A DNA stretch of 5,991 bases from Bacteroidota bacterium. GTDB taxonomy: Bacteria > Bacteroidota > Bacteroidia > Chitinophagales > Chitinophagaceae. Positions 1-5,991 of this stretch are shown here, one piece after another (the stretch's first letter is position 1; the number at the start of each line of letters is the position of its first letter). The stretch is taken from assembly GCA_023409975.1 (NCBI GenBank), contig JAEYQO010000084.1, positions 1-5,991 on the forward strand, in the 5' to 3' direction. A program made the position numbers and the translations under genes. The notes below the pieces were generated by a model. That model searched no databases and was not told where the DNA came from. It saw only the letters and a program-made list of their open reading frames with translations.

Positions 1-737
1 CTACGGTGCTTACCACAGAGCTCCCTCCCTATCGGCAGAGTCTTGTTCAGCCAGATGATATTCTTGCGGTTCAGGTTTCGAGCATCAGTGACTTTACATC
101 GAAAGATCCGGTGAAGATTTTCAATGAAGGCGGTATTTACTATGTGCTGACGCCCACGATCAGTACCGGTGGTTCCAGCACCGGTGGTGGTGGAGGTGGT
201 TTCAACCTTAAGGGGTATCTGGTTGATTCTGATGGGTTTATGGATTACCCGGTTATCGGTAAACTGAAGGTTGCCGGCCTGACATTAAGAGAAGTAAAGA
301 ATCTGTTAGCCCAGAGGCTAGCTTCTGAATACATCAAGGATCCTGTTGTGGAGGTGAGAATTCTGAATTATAAGGTAACAGTTCTCGGCGAGGTTAGATG
401 GCCCGGCGTGGTTATCGCCCCAAACCATAGGATGAATGTTCTGGAAGCTGTTTCAGCGGCTGGAGATATCACACTGGCTGGCCGAAAAGATAATGTGATG
501 ATAATACGGGAAGTGAACGGAAAGCGTGAATTCGCGAGAGTGGATTTGGGCAGCCGTAACGCCTTTACCAATCCCTATTTCGTCCTAAAGCAAAACGACA
601 TCGTGTATGTTGAAGCGTCAAGGGCTATTCGTCAGAACCAGAACAACTCGGTGCTTAACTTCTACGTACCGTTTATTAACGTACTCCTGGGAGCCGGACT
701 AAGCGTGTATGCAATTAGTGTTCTGTCCAGAAATTAA
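1..737 (+). CDS. Outer-membrane polysaccharide export protein (OPX/Wza family), 5'-truncated by window edge
   Basis: This protein forms the outer-membrane and periplasmic conduit for a secreted polysaccharide. Numbering from the GTG at 6, residues about 12-119 match a polysaccharide export domain: a Q-P-D-D-I-L start, then GYLVDSDG, DYPVIGKLKVAGLT and a DPVVEVRI end. Residues about 123-205 form one SLBB (beta-grasp) domain with VTVLGEVRWPG. The last 24 residues include a hydrophobic helix (about 220-240) ending near the stop, where Wza-type proteins have their outer-membrane helix. The frame stays open to base 3, and the sequence just before Q-P-D-D (TVLTTELPPYRQ) matches the interior of Bacteroidota homologues. 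The GTG is therefore probably not the start, and a lipoprotein signal with roughly 25-35 residues should lie upstream (from memory of family lengths of about 260-275). A glycine-rich insert sits at residues 54-65. The kinase gene begins 11 bases after the stop, so the two are probably co-transcribed. Confidence 0.94.
   Translation, partial: TVLTTELPPYRQSLVQPDDILAVQVSSISDFTSKDPVKIFNEGGIYYVLTPTISTGGSSTGGGGGGFNLKGYLVDSDGFMDYPVIGKLKVAGLTLREVKNLLAQRLASEYIKDPVVEVRILNYKVTVLGEVRWPGVVIAPNHRMNVLEAVSAAGDITLAGRKDNVMIIREVNGKREFARVDLGSRNAFTNPYFVLKQNDIVYVEASRAIRQNQNNSVLNFYVPFINVLLGAGLSVYAISVLSRN
165..200 (+). repeat. Glycine-codon low-complexity tract inside the OPX gene
   Basis: Two copies of ACCGGTGGT (165-173 and 180-188) are followed by a short run of GGN codons. 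They encode T-G-G-S-S-T-G and then six glycines in all (residues 54-65 from the GTG at 6). The tract lies within the polysaccharide export domain, just before the conserved GYLVDSDG strand, at a place where homologues vary in length. It is probably a flexible loop. The near-identical triplets make it prone to in-frame slippage, so its length may differ between strains. Confidence 0.6.
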
Positions 738-748
738 AATAGAAAACA

Positions 749-3130
749 ATGGACTACAGTCAACTCATAGGTAAGAAACCAAAGCCCACAGGGCCAACGA
801 CTTCAGCCTTCAATACGAAGCGACTGATCGGGTCAGTGCTTGGACACTGGTACTGGTTTCTTTTGACGCTACTGCTGGCACTGATCCTGGGATATATCTA
901 CCTTGAAATTACCAAACCCCTATACCAGATCAAGAGCTCCATTCTGATCGATAATACAGAAGAGAACTCCAGCTCAGACATCCTGAATAAGCTGGAGATT
1001 GTAAAGAAGACTCCTATCAACTTCTACAATGAGATCAACACCTTGCATTCAGAAGATCTGGTTCTTCAAACAGTAGATAGTCTTGGATTAAACATTAAAT
1101 ATTTTGCAAAGACCAAACTGAAAGAGAAAGAACTGTATAATGACTGTCCGATCAAAATCATTTTTGACTCGACAGGATACCAGGGTCAATACAATGAACT
1201 CTCTCTGAAATATGTAACTGATGGCCATTTTGATCTAAAGGAAGGTGACCGAGTTTCTGATGTCCTATACGATACCTGGATCAAGAGACCTTATGGAACC
1301 TTTAAGATCAAATACAGCTACAATCCGGACTCTGATGACAAGACCTACCTGTTGAGTGAGATCAAAGTCGAGATCAGAAATAAATATACCGTCACACAAA
1401 CTATCATGGGTGACTACACTGTTTCAGCTCCGGATAACAGAGGTAGTGTAGTGGAGTTATTCTACAAGGACAATTTACCTGCACGCGGTGTTGACTTCCT
1501 GAACACCATCATGCGAATCTATCTCAGAAACAAGGCCAGCAATATCGGGCTTGCTGCTCAGAAAACACGTGATTTTATTGCGCAGCAGAAGGCGGATCTT
1601 ATGAAAGATCTGCAGGCAATCGATTCTAACGTGGAGAACATCAAGATGCAGCACAATGTGATCGATCCGGAAATTCAGACAGCCACCTATACTACTGAGC
1701 AGTCGTCCGTCCGCAAAGATCTTGATGAACTTTATACCAGAAAGAAGGCTTTGATCAACCTGCGTAGTCTGTTGCTGAACAGTAATTATCAGATCATTGT
1801 TCCGTTAGGATTGAATGATCAGATCCTGATGGACCTCGTGAAGCAATATAATAACCTCGTTCAGAAGCTGGGTACGCAGGAGAAGGTCCAGGAATTAGGA
1901 CATGCCAACCCGTTTCTGCAGGAAACGATTGTAGAATTGGAGGCATTGAAGCGCAGAATTCTGGATGTGCTGAGAAGAATCACAGATGATGTCGAAGGTG
2001 ATATTGCAGTGACTACTAAAACAGAGGTGAAATACCTTCAGAACGCCAAGAATCTGTCTAATGTCGATCGGAAAATAACTGATCTGAAAAGAGGTTACGA
2101 CGTACTGCAGAATATGTACCTATTCATCTTCCAGAAGGGAATTGAGCATGAACTTTCAGCATACAATGAAAGCAATAAGGCAAGGATACTTGTTCCTCCT
2201 TATGCCGGGAATCTCCCCATCAGCCCGATCAGGGACGTGGTAATGATGATCGCATTGTTGCTCGGTCTGCTTATCCCAACCGCCTTTTTGGTCCTTAGAG
2301 AAATTCTCTCCAGAAAAGTTCTGAATGAATCTGACATAAAGGCATTGACGAACATACCCATTCTGGGAGTGATCAGCAGAGCGGCGCCTTCAGAGCTGAA
2401 GAATGATGCGCTGGCGGTCAATCCGGGTGTCAGGACAGGTATTGCAGAACAGTTCAGGGTATTACGCGCTAATCTGGATTACCTGCCTTACGCAGAGAAT
2501 AAGAATGTTATCTCAGTGATGTCCTCCGAGTCTGAAGAGGGTAAAACCTTTACAGCGCTTAATCTTGGTGTGATACTGGCATTAAGTACCAAACGTGTGA
2601 TTGTTGTAGAGTTTGATCTGCGTAAACCCAAAATGGCACAAATACTCAATATTGATAACAGTACCGGTGTGAGTGATTATCTATCGGGGAATACCGGAAT
2701 CAAGAGTGTTATAAAGAACTCAGGTATACATTCCAACCTTTATGTAGCGAACTGTGGACGTATACCAGCTAATCCAGGCGACCTGCTGGCCTATCCTTCG
2801 ACTTCACAGTTGATTAAGGAACTCAGCGATATGTTCGATGTAGTGATCCTCGATACAGCGCCGCTCAATCTGGTATCTGATGCGATTACCTTATCGCGAT
2901 ATGCGGGAATCAATATGCTGGTTACCCGTCAGGCTGAAACCTATAAAAAGGATGTTGCAGATTTCGATGAGCTTCATAAAGAGGGTAAAGTCCAGAATCC
3001 GGTGATCGTATTCAATGGAGTAGAGTATCTGAGAAAATATGGCTACTTCACCAATCCGCATAAGACTTATGAAGCTCAATTGCTGCAAAGTTCTTCTTCC
3101 GGAAACGTGCTTTCGTTTTTCAGAAAGTAA
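749..3130 (+). CDS. Wzc-like polysaccharide co-polymerase with C-terminal BY-type tyrosine kinase
   Basis: This inner-membrane protein should work with the OPX pore in polysaccharide assembly and export. Order of parts: cytoplasmic N-tail; TM1 at about 34-54, followed by the Wzz-type KPLY; a large periplasmic region with predicted helical and coiled segments (about 265-475); the proline-rich NLPISPIRD at 488-496; TM2 at about 497-516; and a cytoplasmic P-loop kinase domain (about 560-760). Visible kinase motifs are Walker A SSESEEGKT (592-600, K599), Walker A' VVEFDLRKP (619-627) and Walker B VVILDTAP (698-705, D702). E621 replaces the first Asp of the usual D-x-D in A'. The autophosphorylation tail is sparse: Y760, Y764, Y766 and Y774, then a serine-rich end. 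A length of 793 suits the fused Bacteroidota type. The ATG is the only sensible start, 11 bases after the OPX stop and behind an A-rich leader without a Shine-Dalgarno. Kinase activity is inferred. Confidence 0.95.
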   Translation: MDYSQLIGKKPKPTGPTTSAFNTKRLIGSVLGHWYWFLLTLLLALILGYIYLEITKPLYQIKSSILIDNTEENSSSDILNKLEIVKKTPINFYNEINTLHSEDLVLQTVDSLGLNIKYFAKTKLKEKELYNDCPIKIIFDSTGYQGQYNELSLKYVTDGHFDLKEGDRVSDVLYDTWIKRPYGTFKIKYSYNPDSDDKTYLLSEIKVEIRNKYTVTQTIMGDYTVSAPDNRGSVVELFYKDNLPARGVDFLNTIMRIYLRNKASNIGLAAQKTRDFIAQQKADLMKDLQAIDSNVENIKMQHNVIDPEIQTATYTTEQSSVRKDLDELYTRKKALINLRSLLLNSNYQIIVPLGLNDQILMDLVKQYNNLVQKLGTQEKVQELGHANPFLQETIVELEALKRRILDVLRRITDDVEGDIAVTTKTEVKYLQNAKNLSNVDRKITDLKRGYDVLQNMYLFIFQKGIEHELSAYNESNKARILVPPYAGNLPISPIRDVVMMIALLLGLLIPTAFLVLREILSRKVLNESDIKALTNIPILGVISRAAPSELKNDALAVNPGVRTGIAEQFRVLRANLDYLPYAENKNVISVMSSESEEGKTFTALNLGVILALSTKRVIVVEFDLRKPKMAQILNIDNSTGVSDYLSGNTGIKSVIKNSGIHSNLYVANCGRIPANPGDLLAYPSTSQLIKELSDMFDVVILDTAPLNLVSDAITLSRYAGINMLVTRQAETYKKDVADFDELHKEGKVQNPVIVFNGVEYLRKYGYFTNPHKTYEAQLLQSSSSGNVLSFFRK

Positions 3131-3230
3131 TCGTCGAGAGCCGGTCGTTAAACGCAAGTGAATCAGGGTGGAGTTGTTGAATTTTGGCTGGTAGCGCTAT
3201 ACCTTGCAGCCTAAAGATTGTCAAAAGCAG
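3131..3230. other. Intergenic gap between kinase and ABC permease genes; possible weak promoter
   Basis: This is the only gap of any size in the window (100 bases if the permease starts at 3231). It contains an 8-base perfect palindrome TAGCGCTA (3192-3199), which with flanking GG and CC makes a short, bulged potential hairpin too small to be a convincing terminator. TACCTTGC at 3200-3207 matches 6 of 8 positions of the Bacteroidota -7 element TAnnTTTG, and a TTG at 3177-3179 lies 20 bases upstream of it. If real, this promoter would start transcription just before the ATG at 3231 and make the ABC genes a separate or internally boosted unit. The match is weak and could be chance. Confidence 0.3.
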
Positions 3231-3243
3231 ATGCAGCCGAAAG
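3204..3243 (+). repeat. Short imperfect direct repeat around the permease start
   Basis: TTGCAGCCTAAAG (3204-3216) and ATGCAGCCGAAAG (3231-3243) agree at 11 of 13 positions, with starts 27 bases apart and in the same reading frame. Both would read M-Q-P-K if TTG and ATG respectively served as starts. This looks like a small local duplication of the translation start region, or a coincidence. It matters because it creates two candidate starts for the permease. Confidence 0.45.
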
Positions 3244-4091
3244 TAACAACGCCGGAGGAATGGACGGAAGTTATTGACTCCAGGGATCAGGTATTTGACC
3301 TGAAGTTGAAGGACGTGTGGAGATACAGAGATTTGCTTTTTCTTCTTGTGCGAAGGGATTTCGTGGCGACTTACAAGCAGACTGTACTGGGGCCAGTGTG
3401 GTTTTTTCTGCAACCGGTTCTAACCACGCTGATATTCACCGTCATCTTCGGACGGATAGCAGGACTATCAACAGATGGTCTGCCCATGCTGCTTTTTTAT
3501 CTCTCTGGAATTACCCTCTGGAACTACTTCTCTGAAACATTAAACAGAACAGCAACTACACTGCGGGATAACGCACAGATCTTTGGAAAAGTTTACTTCC
3601 CGAGACTCGTCATGCCGCTCTCCATCGTTATCTCAAATCTTGCCAAGCTTGGAATCCAGTTTTTGCTATTTATGATTTTCTGGGCCTTTTACCTCGTGAC
3701 TGAAGATACGGTGGTACCCAATAGTGCCATGTTGTTGTTCCCGTTCCTGGTTTTACTTATGGGGGGGCTGGGATTGGGCCTCGGTATGATGATCTCGGCG
3801 CTGACAACCAAGTACCGGGATCTTATTTTTCTGCTCACGTTCGGTGTTCAGCTATTGATGTATGCAACGCCGGTTATCTACCCGCTATCTTCAATAGGCG
3901 AACGTTACCAATTGCTTATTGCGGCAAATCCGATGACAGCGATTATTGAGACCTTCCGATATGGTTTCCTTGGCTCAGGGACGCTGAGCTGGGGACTGCT
4001 GGCATATTGCACGTTGTTTGTGATAGTTTCTATGGTCGGAGGGGTCCTGGTATTTAATAAAGTAGAAAAGTCCTTCATGGACACCGTTTAA
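3231..4091 (+). CDS. wzm: ABC-2 type polysaccharide/O-antigen export permease (Wzm family)
   Basis: This is the membrane subunit of an ABC exporter that moves lipid-linked polysaccharide across the inner membrane. From the ATG at 3231 it is 286 residues, normal for the family. The family signature YKQTVLGPVWFFLQP (48-62) enters TM1. About six hydrophobic segments follow: roughly 56-74, 86-105, 127-155, 168-190, 199-218 and 254-275. Other family-typical stretches are FGKVYFPR (118-125), TTKYRDL (192-198), NPMTAIIETFRYG (233-245) and the C-terminal end FMDTV. The amphipathic region before TM1 (about 22-45) would carry the interface helix that docks on the ATPase. An in-frame TTG at 3204 would add nine residues, but ATG is preferred as the stronger codon with an A-rich leader; neither has a clear Shine-Dalgarno. 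The ATPase gene starts one base after the stop, so the pair is translationally linked. The symbol is given by family, not by proven substrate. Confidence 0.95.
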   Translation: MQPKVTTPEEWTEVIDSRDQVFDLKLKDVWRYRDLLFLLVRRDFVATYKQTVLGPVWFFLQPVLTTLIFTVIFGRIAGLSTDGLPMLLFYLSGITLWNYFSETLNRTATTLRDNAQIFGKVYFPRLVMPLSIVISNLAKLGIQFLLFMIFWAFYLVTEDTVVPNSAMLLFPFLVLLMGGLGLGLGMMISALTTKYRDLIFLLTFGVQLLMYATPVIYPLSSIGERYQLLIAANPMTAIIETFRYGFLGSGTLSWGLLAYCTLFVIVSMVGGVLVFNKVEKSFMDTV

Positions 4092-4092
4092 T

Positions 4093-5361
4093 ATGACGCC
4101 AGCAGCAATCAAAATAGAGCATATCAGTAAGTTGTACCGGCTGGGCGAAATCGGAACAGGTACACTGAGTCATGATTTACATCGCTGGTGGGCCAAGGTT
4201 CGTGGGAAAGAAGACCCTTTTGCCAGGATTGGGGAAAGGAACGATCGAACGGTGAAAGGCGATAGTGATTACGTCTGGGCACTCCGGGATGTTAACTTCA
4301 CTGTGGGTCAGGGTGAGATAGTCGGGATCGTAGGACGAAATGGCGCAGGGAAATCTACGCTGTTGAAAATCCTTTCGAAAGTTACCAAAGCCACAGATGG
4401 AAGAATTCGTGTGAGAGGAAGGATCGCCTCCCTTCTGGAGGTTGGTACCGGCTTTCATCCCGAACTGACCGGTCGCGAAAATATTTATCTTAATGGCGCA
4501 CTCCTCGGGATGACGAAAGCCGAAATTCGTTCGAAGCTGGAGGCGATCGTTGATTTTGCAGGAGTTGAACGGTATCTGGATACACCGGTTAAACGGTACA
4601 GCAGTGGTATGTATGTCCGTTTGGCTTTCGCAGTAGCAGCTTTTCTGGAACCTGAGATTCTTATAGTCGACGAAGTACTCGCAGTTGGTGACCAGGAGTT
4701 TCAGAATAAGTGTCTGGGAAGGATGAAAGATGTCAGTGAATCAGAAGGAAGAACTATCCTATTTGTGAGTCATAACCTCCCTTCTCTGAAAGCTATTTGT
4801 CAAAGAGGCATCTTGCTGGAGAACGGCCAGGTAGCAGGCGATGGCACTATAGAACAGATCATCAATCAATATAGCCAGGCGCAGCTCACCGACTCCAGAA
4901 TGGTTGAGGGCATCAAATATTTCTCTGATACCATCAAGGTGCACGAGCTTTCTGTCAATGGAGCAGAACAAAACCTATTCATACTAGAAGGAAGGCTGCT
5001 TCGGATCAAAGTCCGGATGAGCCTGATGATGGATATGCCGTACGAGCTGGATGTTCACATTCGAAGTGATGACTTCTACATGGCCAGCTATGCCAATTTT
5101 GTGAAAAACGAGGCGACTGAACTTGAGGCGGGGGACTATGAAATGCAGTACGAGATTCAGTTGCCAGAGTTGAGGTCGGGACGTTATAAACTTGACTTTT
5201 ATTTTACCGAGCCTTTCGTGAGCTGGCTTGCAGTATTGCAAAATGCCGTTCACTTCGAGGTGATCAATAACGAGGTTTCAACATTTCTCACCCGGCCCAC
5301 TCTAAACTGGGGAAAGGTGATACTTCCAGGGGACTTACAGATAAAACGTTTGAAATCATAG
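4093..5361 (+). CDS. wzt: ABC polysaccharide exporter ATPase with C-terminal Wzt-type substrate-recognition domain
   Basis: This 422-residue protein powers export through the permease encoded one base upstream. The nucleotide-binding domain (about 1-260) has the Wzt-style insertion between the first strand and VWALRDVNF (residues about 22-60). Its motifs are Walker A GRNGAGKS (81-88, K87), a Q-loop region LLEVGTGFHPELTGREN (114-130, with E116 where many ABC proteins have Gln), signature YSSGM (169-173), Walker B ILIVDEVLAVGD (189-200, catalytic E194) and switch H227. All catalytic residues look intact. Residues about 263-422 are a separate domain rich in alternating hydrophobic strands, placed and sized like the Wzt C-terminal beta-sandwich, which in some O-antigen systems binds the chain terminus before export. 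It is therefore a candidate carbohydrate-binding module, but its ligand cannot be read from sequence. KpsT/TagH-type ATPases of shorter build lack such a domain, which favours the Wzt type. Confidence 0.95.
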   Translation: MTPAAIKIEHISKLYRLGEIGTGTLSHDLHRWWAKVRGKEDPFARIGERNDRTVKGDSDYVWALRDVNFTVGQGEIVGIVGRNGAGKSTLLKILSKVTKATDGRIRVRGRIASLLEVGTGFHPELTGRENIYLNGALLGMTKAEIRSKLEAIVDFAGVERYLDTPVKRYSSGMYVRLAFAVAAFLEPEILIVDEVLAVGDQEFQNKCLGRMKDVSESEGRTILFVSHNLPSLKAICQRGILLENGQVAGDGTIEQIINQYSQAQLTDSRMVEGIKYFSDTIKVHELSVNGAEQNLFILEGRLLRIKVRMSLMMDMPYELDVHIRSDDFYMASYANFVKNEATELEAGDYEMQYEIQLPELRSGRYKLDFYFTEPFVSWLAVLQNAVHFEVINNEVSTFLTRPTLNWGKVILPGDLQIKRLKS

Positions 5362-5362
5362 T

Positions 5363-5991
5363 ATGGATGCGGCTGCAGGACATATTGAATTGGCGATTGC
5401 TTTCGACAGGAACTACCTGCTGCCTTTTTATGCCCTCATGGCTTCGATTGTGGATCATCATCCTAAAGGATGTATCAGGATTCATTCGATCGCAACAGGT
5501 GTGGAGCCAGAGGAACTGAGGAAGATCGAGCAATATGTTGAGCAATATGGTCACAGTATCCGATTCTATGAAATTGATCAGTCACTTGTATCGTCATTCA
5601 CGCTGAATCAAAACTGGACGCACGCAGTATACTATCGGTTGCTATTCCCTTTCCTTGTGCCGTCGGAGTTAGAACGATTGCTGTATATAGACACGGATAC
5701 CCTGGTTGTCGGTGATTTGCGTGAATTGTTTGATCATCCACTTACGGGATTTCCGGTCGGTGCAGTCTATGATAACTACGTCAGAAAGAATCCTGATATT
5801 GGGATTGACACTGAAGGAAATTATTTCAATTCCGGCATGTTATTGATAGACCTTCCAGAATGGAAGCGGCAGAAAGTATCGGAGCGTGCTTTCGACTACC
5901 TTGAAAAGTATCCCGAACGGATCAGTTTTGTCGACCAGGATGCACTGAATGCCGTACTTGTTGATAACTGGTATAAACTGGATTTCAGGTT
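5363..5991 (+). CDS. Glycosyltransferase family 8 (LgtC/general stress GT type), 3'-truncated by window edge
   Basis: The ATG at 5363 opens a frame that runs to the window end (209 full codons seen, no stop), one base after the ATPase stop. The protein is a retaining GT-A sugar transferase, expected to use a UDP-hexose and a metal ion in the cytoplasm. Evidence: an N-terminal strand IELAIAFDRNYLLPF (8-22) typical of GT8 nucleotide binding; HAVYYRLLFPFLVP (87-100); the metal-binding DXD motif LYIDTDTLV (107-115, D110 and D112); GDLRELFD (117-124); YFNSGMLLID (154-163); and VDQDALNAVL (190-199), the GT8 acceptor-side DQD-x-LN motif. The remaining C-terminus lies beyond the window. GT8 includes LgtC-like galactosyltransferases and WaaJ/WaaI-like glucosyl- or galactosyltransferases, so donor and acceptor cannot be assigned. 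Its tight coupling to wzm/wzt suggests that it acts on the exported glycan. Confidence 0.93.
   Translation, partial: MDAAAGHIELAIAFDRNYLLPFYALMASIVDHHPKGCIRIHSIATGVEPEELRKIEQYVEQYGHSIRFYEIDQSLVSSFTLNQNWTHAVYYRLLFPFLVPSELERLLYIDTDTLVVGDLRELFDHPLTGFPVGAVYDNYVRKNPDIGIDTEGNYFNSGMLLIDLPEWKRQKVSERAFDYLEKYPERISFVDQDALNAVLVDNWYKLDFR

Noticed and set aside
6..8. GTG at 6 as the true start of the OPX gene
   Set aside because: The frame is open to the window edge, the residues just before and after match the interior of Bacteroidota homologues, and no lipoprotein signal follows the GTG. The gene is cut by the window.
3204..3206. TTG at 3204 as permease start (295 residues)
   Set aside because: An ATG 27 bases downstream gives a normal-length protein with an A-rich leader. 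TTG is a weak start and the extra nine residues show no family signal. It is kept as an alternative only.
3185..3206. Rho-independent terminator after the kinase gene
   Set aside because: The only palindrome (TAGCGCTA with GG/CC flanks) is very short and is not followed by a T run.
3317..3535. Second + strand open frame of 72 codons within the permease gene
   Set aside because: It overlaps the conserved permease signature in another frame and its product resembles nothing recognisable; it is a shadow frame.
4177..4458. Minus-strand open frames inside the ATPase, kinase and glycosyltransferase genes
   Set aside because: They lie fully opposite well-supported conserved genes, show no recognisable domain, and have no spacing or leader that suggests expression.
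5363..5991. Glycosyltransferase as a pseudogene because no stop codon is seen
   Set aside because: All GT8 motifs up to DQD-x-LN are in order and in frame. The missing stop is due to the window edge.

Overview
The window is a five-gene stretch of a surface-polysaccharide (capsule, exopolysaccharide or O-antigen type) locus, and every gene reads on the + strand. The likely host is a member of the Bacteroidota. The outer-membrane export protein and the tyrosine kinase have the sequence style of that phylum, base composition looks roughly mid-range, and the starts follow A-rich or AT-rich leaders with no clear Shine-Dalgarno sequence. This placement is an inference from protein style, not from a marker gene.

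Layout. Positions 1-737 hold the 3' part of an outer-membrane polysaccharide export (OPX, Wza-family) gene whose 5' end lies outside the window. After 11 bases, 749-3130 encodes a complete 793-residue Wzc-like co-polymerase fused to a BY-type tyrosine kinase. A 100-base gap follows; it is the only real intergenic space and holds a small imperfect palindrome and a short direct repeat. Then come an ABC-2 polysaccharide permease (Wzm type, 3231-4091), one base, a Wzt-type ATPase with an extra C-terminal beta-rich domain (4093-5361), one base, and a family 8 glycosyltransferase (5363 to the window end, cut off before its stop codon).

How the genes fit together. The ABC pair would move a completed lipid-linked glycan across the inner membrane, with the ATPase C-terminal domain a candidate for recognising the chain. 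The Wzc-like protein would span the periplasm from the inner membrane and connect to the OPX pore, and its kinase domain would control assembly. The glycosyltransferase would add a sugar to the same glycan. The notable point is the mix: OPX plus BY-kinase is the classical partner set of Wzy-dependent export, whereas Wzm/Wzt is the ABC-dependent route. No Wzx flippase or Wzy polymerase is visible here, but the window is too short to exclude them nearby.

I found no tRNA, rRNA, CRISPR array, insertion sequence, attachment site or convincing terminator. I see no clearly undescribed system; the most informative oddities are the hybrid export set, the modified nucleotide-binding motifs and sparse tyrosine tail of the kinase, and the glycine-rich insert in the OPX protein.
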